A DNA stretch of 64,000 nucleotides, taken from contig MBPM02000081.1 of NCBI GenBank assembly GCA_001695595.3, forward strand, positions 1-64,000, written 5' to 3'. Shown here one piece after another: positions 34,901 to 45,250 of this stretch; position 1 is the stretch's first letter; each line of letters opens with the position of its first letter. Under the pieces are notes generated by a model. That model was given only the letters and a program-made list of their open reading frames with translations. It had not been told where the DNA came from and searched no databases. A program made the translations under genes and the position numbers. The DNA comes from Plasmopara viticola (taxonomy: Eukaryota; Oomycota; Peronosporomycetes; Peronosporales; Peronosporaceae).

Positions 34901-36980
34901 TCTTCTCAAGCATTTCCTTAAAAATTTCTGCAAGGCATATAACTTTCTCTGTGTGCTAAGTTAGACATATTCAGACGGTGTCGTGCTATCTTGGATGTCT
35001 AAAGCGAACTATTCACTTACAAGCTTAGCTTTGACGAGCCTAAACACGCTGACATGATATCTCGACAGAGACATCCATCTGTCTCTCTTATCGTTTATTT
35101 ACAGTTTTCGAGTATTTAACCAGTCAGTACATGCTAAGCTTAACACATCAAGGGCTAGCGAGAAATTCTGTTTTGAATCAAAAATATTTGAGCCGCTTTT
35201 GAAGGGTCATTCTGGGGTACTACTGAGATAGTGACGGATTAGGCAAGCCATATCATGCGAGTGTCGAACACGCTTTTCACGAGGCGGTTGCCAGACCAAA
35301 AGATGTGCAGAGTATAAAGACAGAATATTTTTTCGTTGTTAAAGCCAGGGACTGCTGTATCTAGATCACGACATATTCTCGCTGCAGTGTTGCTTACGGT
35401 CTGTGTTGGGTATGATGAGGATTTACATGAGATATAAATGTGGACCTGGAAACGTACATTCCCGCGTTTTTTTTGCTGTAATTACAATTACTCCACAGCG
35501 GTAATTTAGAATCAATTCTTTCGGCACCTTAAATGCCGGTTGTATAAAGGCTTATTGACAGTTGCCTCGCTAAGTATTTCAGACTTAGCACGATTCCACA
35601 AGTCCACGAAGATTATACTAAATAGAGACTTTGTCAACATACAGCAGCGAGTATAAGAGCTTACTGCTCCAAATCCACTCAATTCGACCTTACTTTAAGC
35701 TTGCTCGCAACGGCTCTGTAAAATAATAAGCGCTGATAGTCATTTTACCAGCACCAATTTTTCAAACATAGATTCACATTATTTGTCATTCTTCCAACGC
35801 GCAACGTATTATCTTGCATAAAGTTTGATTCAATTGTAAATTTAGTTTCTTCACATTTGAAGTAGATGTGATCAATGTTACCCGCTTCTAGTCACGCCAA
35901 CGAAGACGCACTCTCGTGTGCTTCACCTTATAAGAGAAGTCAACCCTCTTACGAAGTGTCGTAAAGCTATGCAGTATTGGGATGCTGGTAATGGGCACGT
36001 ACGGTTGTTGTGTCTATCTTCCAGAAGGCACTTTCAGCACTTTCTTTTGCTTCCGAAATTTATGACGCCGCAACATGCTAAATTAGAGACGGCTTTAAGC
36101 GTGTGGAGCTCTGTGCAACAAGACCCACAGGACGACCACGAGTATGTATCGTACTAGGTCCCTGTACTGCTGAGCTGAATGTATTGTTAAACTATCCTAA
36201 GTCAAATGTGAGTTGGGTTTTTGGTAAAGTGGCAATATAACATGGCACCGCACCAGCGTTTCTCGCTTTCTTTGAAACATAGAAATTGGCAGCTGTGAAT
36301 GAACCATTGTTTTTGGTTGCTGTAGCCACCAACGGTGACCATAATCCACAAATGGTAGCGGAGAACTGTCGGTTAGTCTGCGGCAAAGCTTGTGCTCGCA
36401 TGGTCACCCATGGATATAGATAAAGCATGCATGCATGCTCCTGTGGGCCTACTGGTCGTGCAAGCTGATACTATTCATACATCCAATGGCACGGATTGCG
36501 AGCTAATGCACACGGGGGCAATCCACGATATAATGCACATTTGCCTAACTAGAGCATTTGAGGACACTTTTTGGACGACGCCTGATCAAAATGCTGCTTG
36601 CAAGCAAATTGGCGCACTCAGCTTTTCTTTGCACATCTTTTGCCTTAATTTTAATCGTTTTGATTTATCGGCAAGCAGCGATGTTTGATACACGACATCA
36701 AGGTCAGATCTAGCGACCGCAAGCCACTTTTTAAGAACGCATGGCTTCATCTAACTCTATAGGTGACCACGAAGTCACGCAATGACAGGAGCTGAAACAG
36801 ATTCTTGTATCTGGCCCAGCGAGCTTCGTAATGATCAATTTACGCAAGCCTAACCACAGTTTTCAAATTGTGCCAAGTGCCCTTTTGCATTTTGATTAAA
36901 CCATTTTCTTCATGCAAAAGTGTCTACTCCACTTCGTGTCAAAATCACTTAAGAGCTACTTCAAAAGTCGGATCCAGCTC

Positions 36981-38276
36981 CTAAGGCACAGCCGGCGCTT
37001 TATACGGACTCTTGGCATAGATCCCACCCAGACTCAGTGCCGTCTCAACGTCGTCAGACGCCTTGGCACTAGAAGGCCGCGTCCACGCCATCAAGTGGTG
37101 CATTCTCGATTGCTGCGACGGGGCGACCGCCGTGCTTGGCCCGCCAACGTACAGTCCCGATCGGATCGGAACCACAGAGTGGTAAGCACCCGTCGGCGGT
37201 GCCACGGCTTGTGGCTGAAACGCCGTTGCACTGTGCATCCTCGCTTGCTTCAAAGCTAGACTCGTTGGACGAGCCTGGCCGTTTACAGGACGCTTGCGTC
37301 GCTTCGTACCAACCGACGGGTACACGGCCGTCACTGCCGCGGGCGAGCGAGCTCCATCATTCGCAATGCCACGAGGACTGCGGTCGGAAGTCAACGCCGC
37401 GACCTTTTGATCCGGTCGAAAGCGTTTAAACAGGTTGTACATGCGTACCCATCGTTGATAATGCACATTAAGCAAGAAATTCAGGACATTCGTTTGCAGT
37501 GGCTTGGCCAAGCGCTCCCATTGCTTCCAGATCGTTGGATTTTGCGCCAGGTGCCGGAGATCAAAGCTCACGTACCGCTCGGCTTGCGTCATCAAGTTTT
37601 GCTTGTGGGCTGCTTTCGACGACCGTTTTGCAACGTTCCAGAGCAACATGCTCCATAGCAGCGACGTCTCGGCTTGCGTAGGGGCCACGTTCGGGTCGCA
37701 GAGCTCGGCAAACGCATTGTGCACGGATTCGATCGTGGCCACGTGCTTCTCGTGCACAATCATCTCGTTCATGTTGCCAAAAGTTGGGGTATCCCAGATA
37801 GCGTACCCCAAGACCTGTTCACTCGAGATATCATGGGTCGGGTCGCCAGTGGCCGCCGTTTTGGCGGGATGCCAATGGACCTGCAAGGCCGCGTCTGCGC
37901 GGTGCGCTGCCTGTAATAGCGCATACTTGGCGCTCCGGCGCCAATCGTCTTTGTCTTGCGCGGCGTGGAGCATGGCGTCGTCCACCACGGGGCGTGCGGG
38001 CTGGACCTTGCGCGGCGTGGACCCGCGGCCTTGGGGCAACAAGATCTCGGCGGTCGCCGGCATCTTCTTGACCCCGGCGTCGATCAGGTTTGCGAGCGTG
38101 GTAAAGACCGACCGCTCTTCGTGCAGTGCCTTGTCGACTGGACCTTGCGTGCCTCGAAAAAAACGGCGTGGCCACGACGCGTGGACGGCCGAGTCGTAGC
38201 CTTGCAGCGACTGCGTGAACGTCGCCGCGACGGGACTGGTCGCGACGACGAGAAGCGCCATGAAGAGGAAGGACAT
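36981..38276 (-). CDS. Secreted RxLR-like (RFFR-dEER) effector, 431 aa
   Basis: Single-exon paralogue of the effector at 4,616-6,229. An ATG at 38,324 would add 16 residues. The ATG at 38,276 is preferred because it places a hydrophobic signal peptide (FLFMALLVVATSPVAA) at the very N terminus, as in the paralogue. RFFR at 38-41 stands where the sister protein has RFLR, and HEER at 52-55 is the dEER element. Shared core blocks are FAELCDPNV with LLWSM and LNFLLNVHYQRWVRMYN. The tail ends SLGGIYAKSPYKAPAVP. It lacks the heptad repeats of its paralogue and is more GC-rich than the flanking repeat DNA. It lies head-to-head with the MCU gene, about 230 bases apart. Host target and activity are unknown. 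The RxFR variant is seen in oomycete effectors, but function is inferred. Confidence 0.85.
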   Translation of the reverse strand: MSFLFMALLVVATSPVAATFTQSLQGYDSAVHASWPRRFFRGTQGPVDKALHEERSVFTTLANLIDAGVKKMPATAEILLPQGRGSTPRKVQPARPVVDDAMLHAAQDKDDWRRSAKYALLQAAHRADAALQVHWHPAKTAATGDPTHDISSEQVLGYAIWDTPTFGNMNEMIVHEKHVATIESVHNAFAELCDPNVAPTQAETSLLWSMLLWNVAKRSSKAAHKQNLMTQAERYVSFDLRHLAQNPTIWKQWERLAKPLQTNVLNFLLNVHYQRWVRMYNLFKRFRPDQKVAALTSDRSPRGIANDGARSPAAVTAVYPSVGTKRRKRPVNGQARPTSLALKQARMHSATAFQPQAVAPPTGAYHSVVPIRSGLYVGGPSTAVAPSQQSRMHHLMAWTRPSSAKASDDVETALSLGGIYAKSPYKAPAVP

Positions 38277-38506
38277 GGAGGAAGGAAGGATCGAGGAGGA
38301 AGAAGGGCAATGATCCGTTGGCATGGGTTCCGACTGTCGGCATCGAAGACGCGTGCTTTTATCCTGAAAAGAGGCGGAAACTGTGTTTAAACACTCTAGA
38401 ATCAGGTGGGCTTCAATTTATTGTCGACCCGCTCTTTTTAGCACCCATCTAAAACTGGACACTGATCTGATCGCGTTCTAAAAAGTGCTAGCTTTAGAGT
38501 GGTGGG
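38277..38506. promoter_or_regulatory. Divergent intergenic region between effector and MCU
   Basis: About 230 bases (182 if the upstream effector ATG is used) separate the two start codons, so both promoters must lie here or overlap the genes. I see no clear oomycete initiator (TCAYTYY) on either strand. Confidence 0.5.
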
Positions 38507-39862
38507 ATGGCTCTTCGGGCGTTGCTGCGTGCGTCTCGTGCGCAGTGTCCTCTCGCTAGTCTTGCCACACGCTCCATTCGTGCAGTCCAGTGCTCTTCAC
38601 TGCCCCCACGAGACGTGACGGCTGCGTTGATTAGTGTACGCAATGCGGCTGCCACGTATGGCCACTTGGATCTTTTGTTGCCACTTCCGGGGAGCCAAGG
38701 CCTCACCCGGTTCGAAGTCACCGAGGCCAATGCAACGGTCCACGATGTCATTGCCGCCGTGAAACACGCGGATCCTACGTTAAGGACGGTCGAGCTTGCC
38801 ACGCCCGAGGGCACGAAAGTTGCTCGGACCGTGCGACTGCGCGAGCTCTTGGCCATGTCCTTTTGCTTGCAACTCAATGACGTACGAGTGATGGTCGAGA
38901 GGGGCGTGGCGGCAATGGAGGACAAGCGCGCACGGGACGAGAGCGTGGCGTTCGCGACCGTCAAGGCCGAGCTTGCCAAAGACGCGCGACTTGTGGTGCG
39001 TTTTGTCGAGAGTGTGTTGATTTTATTTTTGACCAAAAGCGTAGGATTTATGACGTTTTGTGTAGATGCCCGTGGCGGAATTTTACCAAATGTGCCAGCA
39101 CGCTGGGGCCGAGGAGAAAGTGGCGCTTAAGTGGCTCCGTGAGTTGCAACGTCGCAATCTTGTGGTACATTTCGATCGATCGCGCAATGCGCAACTGGAA
39201 AAAGCTTTGATTCTTCGTCCTTATGTACGTCTGGTATTGTTGGCACAATTTATTGTGTTGCATGGAGTTAAGGACATGCATTCTATTAGAGTTTGGAGAG
39301 TGTATTGACGCTCCAGAATGCCCTCGACTCGGAATTGTACAATATTAAACACGACCGGAAAGTGAAAGAGCGGCAACTTGCTGAGCTCAAAATTGCAATG
39401 AAGAAATTGCAACAAGTTGAGGCATCGGTTGCACTTGCGGCTCGTCGCATGCCAAACGTGCAAAAGTGGGTGGGCCTTTCGAGCCTGACGGGGTTTTATG
39501 GAGCATTGATGTATTGCGTCTGGGACGTCTACTCGTGGGATGTCATGGAGCCGATTACGTATTTTATTGGCTTTACTGCGGTGCTAAGCAGCTCCTTTTA
39601 TCATGCTATCACGAAAAAGGTAATGTGATTACTATTCATACGAGGTAGGGTTTACTTGCTTATTGTATGCCTGCAGGATCCGACGTATAGTAATATTTGG
39701 CAAAAGCGGTACGCAGATCGGGTCGCAAAGCTGAGCAAGCAACGCAAGTACGATCCAGCGGAGCTGGAGAAGCTCCAGGCCTGTGTGCTGACCTTGAAAA
39801 CGACATTACGTTGCTCTCGCAGTGGGAAAAAGTCGAAGTGGCGCCCGCAGCTTAAAGTTTAG
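38507..39862 (+). CDS. MCU: Mitochondrial calcium uniporter pore subunit, 387 aa
   Basis: Pore-forming subunit of the Ca2+ channel of the inner mitochondrial membrane. Four exons: 38,507-38,995, 39,066-39,224, 39,290-39,619 and 39,677-39,862. The introns are 70, 65 and 57 bases, all phase 0, with GTGCGT, GTACGT and GTAATG donors and AG acceptors. The N terminus is Arg/Ala/Ser-rich without acidic residues for about 30 residues, as in a mitochondrial presequence. A matrix domain follows, then a coiled coil (about 217-262), TM1 (about 276-295), the pore loop YSWDVMEPITYF with WDVMEP at 299-304 (family signature WDIMEP; Asp300 and Glu303 are the selectivity-filter acids), TM2 (about 305-322), and a basic C-terminal helix. 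Length is normal for the family. No MICU or EMRE gene is nearby. Confidence 0.93.
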
Positions 39863-39962
39863 GGACTGAAACTACGAAATGAATAGCGTTTTAATTAATC
39901 GTTGTGGGTTTAGTCAAATATCGCAAGATAAGCGAGTTTTTCTGTAATTAGAAAGATCCAAG

Positions 39963-40489
39963 ATGGCGGCGAACCAGAGTATTAAAGAGCTCATGGCGGC
40001 CGAGACGAAGGCGTCCAAGATTATCAGTGAGGCACGTCAAGGTGAGTGATTGTTTATCTTGTGTACTTGAAGGTCTTGATGACGCATGAGCCTCATGTTA
40101 GAGCGCGGGGAGCGCCTTAAACAGGCCAAACTGGAAGCAGAGGCCGAGATTACAGCATACCGGAAACAAATGGAGCGCAATTTTCAAATGAATGGCAACA
40201 CGGATGTACGTAGAGACGGATCAAGTTAAAGGATGCAAGACCAGTTTGAAGAATGGTCTCTTTTGGATGATGTATGCTAGTTGATGGGAGAAGATCCAAG
40301 CATTTTGGAAGAGGAAACCCAGCGGGAGATCAAGAAGATGCAGTATGTTAGGCTCTTGAGCACCGTGATGGTCACTAACTTGTGTGCTGTAGGACGGAAT
40401 TTCAACAGAACAAACAGTCGGTCATCACCATGATGGGACAGCATGCCGTCCGTGTTCAGATTCGTGTGCCAGAAGCGCACAAGAAGTAG
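39963..40489 (+). CDS. V-type proton ATPase subunit G, 113 aa
   Basis: Peripheral-stalk subunit of the vacuolar H+-ATPase, which pairs with subunit E to hold V1 against V0. Four exons: 39,963-40,041, 40,102-40,205, 40,281-40,342 and 40,393-40,489, with introns of 60, 75 and 50 bases. Joining them gives a 113-residue protein, the usual size for this subunit. The N-terminal half is an alpha-helix of the family type (LMAAETKASKIISEAR, then RLKQAKLEAEAEITAYRK), and the C-terminal helix ends near the stop. No single-exon open frame covers the gene; it was reconstructed from splice sites and phase. It lies 100 bases after MCU on the same strand and is convergent with the next gene. Confidence 0.93.
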
Positions 40490-40679
40490 CGTCAGACACT
40501 TTGGAGTGGAACACACAATCATATGAGAACACGAGTGTATACTGTAATGATACGCAACGTTTAGTACTATTTAAGAGCTTACACAAAATAGTACTCTACT
40601 AAAAATTATAATAATGCCAAAATTGAAAAACTATGAATGACCGACTACTACTTCGCCCGAGCTTACTTCACCAATGGCT

Positions 40680-41309
40680 TCAGCACTTGCTCCTTGTATT
40701 CTGTCGCTTCCACTTTGTCACTATCCTTCGCTTTGGATGCTTGGCCAACGGGTGTTCAAAATTGCGTGAAAGCACTTCAACGCGATGCTTGTTGAGGTTA
40801 CAAATTGCTGCTCGGCTGACGTGGTATTCCTTGGCCAAAGTCGCCTGCTTTTCTCCTTGCGCGATTCGCATTAAAATCTGTCGTCGATCCATCTCGTGCA
40901 AATACCGAGAGGTTTTCGGACGCGATGCCTTGCGCGCGATTGCTGACGTCTTTCGCTCTTCGACTTTGCGCTCCAATCCATGAGCCATCGATTTGCTCCA
41001 TTTTGCAAAACCATTCAAAGACGAATCAATCGGTGCCGTCCACTCAAAAGGTGGCAACGTCGTTGCTTTCTGACAAGAAGACGTGTCACTCTTGCGTTTC
41101 AACTCTGTTGAATACACCTGGTACGCAGTGTCAGGTGTTGCTGTATGGTCTAACGTATGGCGACGAAGGAGGGAAGCCACGCCAGGAAGTCTACCGACTT
41201 GACTTGAAGGTTGAAACACGTGATTCAGGCGTGGAAAGAACGGCTGGAGCATGGAAGAAGACGGCCGAACGTGATCACGTGGCATCATTTTCAAACAAGT
41301 TCGTTCCAT
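40680..41309 (-). CDS. Helix-turn-helix domain protein, 209 aa
   Basis: Intronless. The first 110 residues have no recognisable domain. Residues about 138-176 (HEMDRRQILMRIAQGEKQAT, LAKEYHVSRAAICNLNKHR) form a helix-turn-helix of the psq/CENP-B or transposase-like type: a helix, the LAKEYHVSRAAI turn and recognition helix, then a basic stretch (KHPKRRIVTKWKRQ, 190-203) that could be a nuclear localisation signal. A DNA-binding role is inferred. It could be a domesticated transposase DNA-binding domain or an oomycete-specific regulator. The ATG at 41,309 is the first in the frame. Its 3' end faces that of the V-ATPase G gene. Confidence 0.65.
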   Translation of the reverse strand: MERTCLKMMPRDHVRPSSSMLQPFFPRLNHVFQPSSQVGRLPGVASLLRRHTLDHTATPDTAYQVYSTELKRKSDTSSCQKATTLPPFEWTAPIDSSLNGFAKWSKSMAHGLERKVEERKTSAIARKASRPKTSRYLHEMDRRQILMRIAQGEKQATLAKEYHVSRAAICNLNKHRVEVLSRNFEHPLAKHPKRRIVTKWKRQNTRSKC

Positions 41310-41323
41310 GCTAAATCAACTCT

Positions 41324-41330
41324 GAAGTGA
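41324..41330 (-). promoter_or_regulatory. Candidate oomycete initiator element
   Basis: TCACTTC on the minus strand fits the oomycete initiator consensus TCAYTYY and lies 15 bases before the ATG of the helix-turn-helix gene. A seven-base degenerate match can occur by chance. Confidence 0.35.
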
Positions 41331-41948
41331 AGAAGTCTCGTGTAGTCTCGTGCATCAGTTTCGATTCGTTTTTCTTTTTTGGTTATTCATAGACCTACTT
41401 GCAAGAGTAAAGTTTGATTTTACGCTAACGCACGCACCACGGCCATGTGACAACTTTCATGCCCACTTGAGCCCTTAAAACGTTATTGAAACTGTACCGG
41501 GGGGCCCGTTCTCGACAATGGCGTAAAAGCAGCAACGAAAGCCGTTGGGGTCGGAATTAACACGTGTGAGTGGTCGTCAACACCCGTTTCAACGCTTTCC
41601 ACGCACATTCGCGGAAGGTGAAGAATCAATGGAGGTTTTGACCATGCGGACCCATGTACCAGTTCAATCCGACCACAATGAGACTCACTTTTCACTTAAC
41701 GGATGTCCTCTTTAGGACCTCCATCTTATTGTCATATTTTTATTCATAGATGTACTATACTATATCAAAGAGGCTGAGGAAGAGTCATGTTGCGTAAATA
41801 ATCAGGTTGTACCATTCTATTAAGGTACTGATACGAAAATCCACTTCTCAAGCCAGTCCATCATCTTTAAAAATAAAATCTGGTATCGGAAAAAAATGGT
41901 GTACTCACTCACGACTCAAGTCGTTTAACCTGTGTGCGTACAGAGAAC
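41331..41948. other. Intergenic, no gene seen
   Basis: About 620 bases between the start of the helix-turn-helix gene and the end of the tetraspan gene. Only short frames, no repeat noticed. Confidence 0.5.
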
Positions 41949-43152
41949 TCACACGACGCCGCCACTCGGTCGTCGACCTAACAAGGAGTGGTTCTTGCGC
42001 AGTTCGCTATAAGTAGGATACACGGCATCGCTGTCATTGCTGTTGCTTCGACTCGTACTGCTCGTCGCGGGCGCAGCAAGGGGCACGTTGCCGACTGGTT
42101 GTTGGTGTCCGACCGGTTTCGGGACTGCGTGCTGCCCATAATTATTCGTATACAGATTCTGGGGCGTTGTAAACAATGGTCCCGAATTGGGATTATGCGG
42201 TTGCGAAGGCGTCGGGGCCTGGCCGTACGCTTGTTGGGTGGCACTCAACCCAAAGCCGCCCGCGGATTCCGTGCGTACAAATTGGGCGTGCGAGTCGGCC
42301 TCGGCACTTTGTTGCAACGCAAGTGCCAAATCCCGTTCGTACTCTTTGCGAAAGTACCGGACTTTCTCGGCCCGTCCCGCAGAGCTCATGTAGCCCGTGA
42401 TCGACAAGATAATGACCGAGGCAAGACAGACCCAGAAACTGTACCCATAAAACCAGCACCGCCACTTGGTATTGTCGGCCTTGCAGCTCGTATACGCCGA
42501 ATTGATCGTGTCAATCTCATAGAGGGTCTGTTGTAACAAAGCCCCCCAAATGACCAACGAGACCGCCAGTAACAAGGCTAGACGACCCCCAAAACAGAAT
42601 AAAAATCCGTTAATGACTAATCAAAACCCACGAGTGCAAAAAACGACAATCACTCACAGCCCGCAAGGGTACAAAATGACACGACGCGTTCCATGTACCC
42701 CGCAGAGGGGATATACACGGCCCCAATGGCGGTAAGGAGCCCCAGGACAGAGATGGCGGCACCTGTGGCCGTCGTCGCTTGCACGGCTTTCATCCGTTTG
42801 CCACACAAAACGCGATGGAAATCCGTCCCGTCGCCCAACATGTAATTCGGGGTCGTGAAATTAGTGACGCAAAAGTCCGAGTATTGCAACACAGTGGCCG
42901 AGGCGTAAAAGGGCGATTCGAGGTGGTTCGTCGAGTAGAAGGCAAAGAGGCCGTAGCCTTGGTACACATCGTTTCCGTCGCGACGATAGTGCTGTTGAAA
43001 CCACGCGGGGTACACTAACGCGTAGAAAGCGGTCCCCGTGGACACGAGGGAAAGGAGCACCGCTAAAGTAAACGCCACGTGAGTTGAGGAGCCCCCAGTG
43101 TGTGTGTGTGTGGTTAAGCCTACGTACTCAAGATGGTGTTTTTCATCAGCAT
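41949..43152 (-). CDS. Four-transmembrane protein with Q/N/P-rich cytosolic tail, 352 aa
   Basis: Three exons on the minus strand: 43,152-43,128, 43,062-42,658 and 42,577-41,949. The introns are 65 and 80 bases, with donors GTACGT and GTGAGT. The first exon encodes only eight codons plus one base. Predicted segments are TM1 (7-27), an extracellular loop of about 70 residues with two Cys, TM2 (about 101-125), TM3 (about 135-158), a short loop with two Cys, and TM4 (about 187-206). A tail of about 145 residues follows, charged at first and then rich in Gln, Pro, Asn and Ser. The topology resembles tetraspan families such as LHFPL, claudin-like or tetraspanin proteins, but I see no family signature (no CCG motif), so the function is left open. 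The start was chosen because splicing puts TM1 immediately after it. Confidence 0.75.
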
Positions 43153-43732
43153 GGTCGACGCGCGAGGAGAGACAGCGACAGGAAGGAAGCGAGGCGTCAA
43201 GGAGAACCCTGCGCCTGGTACAAGTCGTCTTGGCGTCTGAGCCCGTTCGCTTTAGAAGAAAAAGAGGGAAATTGTGAAAAATCAAGCAAAAAAGAAGGCC
43301 CGAGGTTTTTAAGGCATTGCGGACTAAATTTAGAGATTTTCAATCAGGAACTGACTGGATTTCGCACAACTTAGAGAATGCCGCGGCTAGGGGTGGAAGT
43401 AGTATTGAGAGCAAGATCAGGGGTTTGCACATTGGAAGTTACCCACTGTCCACCACCTGGTTTGTTCTTGATCGACGTAAAAAAGACCACGCCCGATTTT
43501 TGCAACGTCGCGTCAACTGCATCATGCGCGTTGACAATAGTGCCCACAATTGTCGAAAAGCGCGTTTTCTGGCTGGCGAGTGGATGTACACAGGGTGTTT
43601 GTCGGCAGTTTGAAAGGTTACAACGAGGTGAAACCTTAACCCTTTCGTTTTTTTCCGCGACATAGGGTTCCTTGCTCGTAATCTATAAGCCAATCAAAAT
43701 CGATAAAATCGTTCCAATGGTTTCGACTAGGG
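43153..43732. other. Intergenic, no gene seen
   Basis: About 580 bases between the start of the tetraspan gene and the end of the phosphatase gene. Overlapping short frames on both strands have no support. Confidence 0.5.
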
Positions 43733-45250
43733 CTAGTGCGCGATGGCCCACAAAAAGGTACAGGTTACAGGGCTATGGTCACTCCCGCGTAACTCGTCGT
43801 TCAACGCCCTGTAGTTGTCTCGCATCACGGGGTCCCGCGGGACGCTGGGGTCCATCCACGGTACCTGTTCGACCTCGAGACCATTGTACCCACCCGCCTC
43901 TCGCGAGCAAAACAAGATGCGGTCGCACCAGCCTGGGACGCGCTCCCGGACCCGTCCCCCTTTGTACAACGGTTCCCGGTACTGGGTCTTGTAAACGTGT
44001 TGCGTCCATCGCGTGCTTTTGCCCGTCCCGGTGATGGAACCACTCAAAGGCAAGCGGGACCGATAGGGTACCTTTTTATAGGTCGGGTAAAACGTCGGCC
44101 ACTTTACGGGTTCCCGAAAGGACCGTAACCCGGGTACATGCTGTAAATCCCTCGTCATGCTATCATAAGCATGCACCTCTTGCACCCGCCCCGCCGTGAG
44201 CAATTGTACCACTTGGGTACTACTGACGTGTTGCAAGCGGTAGTTAAAATCCCCCATCCAAATGACGTGGTCACTGCACGTAGCAAGCGTCTCGGGTGCC
44301 ACGTCCGTGGTACCCCGTGCCAACGACCGTGGCAACTCCGTGGCAAGTGTGTCCAGTTGCCGCAACCGGCGCTCGATGCAATTGGCGTCCAAGTGGCAAT
44401 TGGCAAATGTCAACGTGTGCGGATCGTCTTTTAGGCGGAGCGTGATGGCCAGGCCCCCTTTGGAGCCAAGAAACTTGTGCACACCCGTGGCGACGACTTG
44501 GAGGCGCCCGTCCAGGTGATGAGCGTGATAGATGGCAAGACTCGTGGCCTTTCGACGAAGCAGAGCGTGGTCTCCATGGCCGCGCAGCTCCAAGTCGTCG
44601 CTTTCGTTGGCGGACGGGGGGTCGCCACTACAAGGGGCCCTCTCGTATGGCACATTGGGCTCCACCGACTTCAGACTCCACGTGACATCGGTCCCCCCCG
44701 CCTTGGCGCCATGTACCAACGCTCGGCACGGTACCCCTCCAGTCGCGTCCTGACACTGGTACGTTTGCCGCGACGGGCCCGGCGGGGCCGTGCGCAAGCC
44801 CAGACGGTGGTACCTTGATCCATTCGTACCCTCCTTTTCACCGTTTCGTAACCGAGCGAGGACCGCGGCATCCAAATACTTTGTCACCTTTTCTTGGGTA
44901 CCAATGACGTAGAGATCGTACCCAAGGGGTACCAATGCTTCCAACGCCTTTGCGGCGAGCGCATCCCCAATGTATTGCCCATGTTTCCGATGAGCAAACG
45001 GATCCTTGGCGGCCATATTCCACGTCGCGACAAAGAGCCGCAATGCACGCGTCGACGGGACCGACGCCGGTCCTGGACTCGTCGCGGCGTGATGATCCAC
45101 GCGCGTGGCTTGGTCCTCTTGACAATGTACCCATTCAGCCTTTGCGTGCGGGTCGTCGAACGGTACGTCGTGGTACCACTTTCCGGGAGCGGATGGACCA
45201 ACATTCGGCTCGTCGGCTCGATGGAGCCACATGTTGAGTAGCGACAGCAT
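43733..45250 (-). CDS. Inositol polyphosphate 5-phosphatase, 505 aa
   Basis: Removes the 5-phosphate from phosphoinositides or soluble inositol phosphates; member of the Mg-dependent endonuclease/exonuclease/phosphatase fold. Catalytic motifs are in order: RLFVATWNMA (71-80, Asn77), VIGTQE (115-120, Glu120 for the metal), FLGSKGGLAI (260-269), NCHLDAN (284-290), WMGDFNYRL (331-339), PTFYPTYK (385-392), PGWCDRIL (439-446) and SDHSPV (490-495). The signatures WxGDxNxR and PxWCDRxL are both satisfied, so it should be active. About 65 N-terminal residues precede the domain, and there is no SAC, RhoGAP, SH2 or C-terminal CAAX element. A loop of about 70 residues (140-230) is longer than usual. Intronless. 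The gene and its upstream flank are packed with GGTACC hexamers. Confidence 0.93.
   Translation of the reverse strand: MLSLLNMWLHRADEPNVGPSAPGKWYHDVPFDDPHAKAEWVHCQEDQATRVDHHAATSPGPASVPSTRALRLFVATWNMAAKDPFAHRKHGQYIGDALAAKALEALVPLGYDLYVIGTQEKVTKYLDAAVLARLRNGEKEGTNGSRYHRLGLRTAPPGPSRQTYQCQDATGGVPCRALVHGAKAGGTDVTWSLKSVEPNVPYERAPCSGDPPSANESDDLELRGHGDHALLRRKATSLAIYHAHHLDGRLQVVATGVHKFLGSKGGLAITLRLKDDPHTLTFANCHLDANCIERRLRQLDTLATELPRSLARGTTDVAPETLATCSDHVIWMGDFNYRLQHVSSTQVVQLLTAGRVQEVHAYDSMTRDLQHVPGLRSFREPVKWPTFYPTYKKVPYRSRLPLSGSITGTGKSTRWTQHVYKTQYREPLYKGGRVRERVPGWCDRILFCSREAGGYNGLEVEQVPWMDPSVPRDPVMRDNYRALNDELRGSDHSPVTCTFLWAIAH

Larger units (their letters stand above)
30221..38324. repeat. Segmental duplication unit B (decayed element plus intact effector)
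   Basis: Tandem partner of unit A in the same orientation (see anchors there). It differs by an extra stretch at about 32,905-34,445, by lacking the hairpin and most of the MULE region, and by retaining the full effector. Substitutions and indels are frequent in the decayed part, so the duplication is not recent. Confidence 0.75.

Noticed and set aside
37504..38199. 231-codon open frame on the plus strand
   Set aside because: It lies antisense inside the RFFR effector. Its composition is that of a GC-rich shadow frame and it has no domain.
38494..39036. 180-codon open frame on the minus strand
   Set aside because: Antisense to MCU exon 1 and the following intron; Ser/Thr/Arg-rich shadow of a coding exon.
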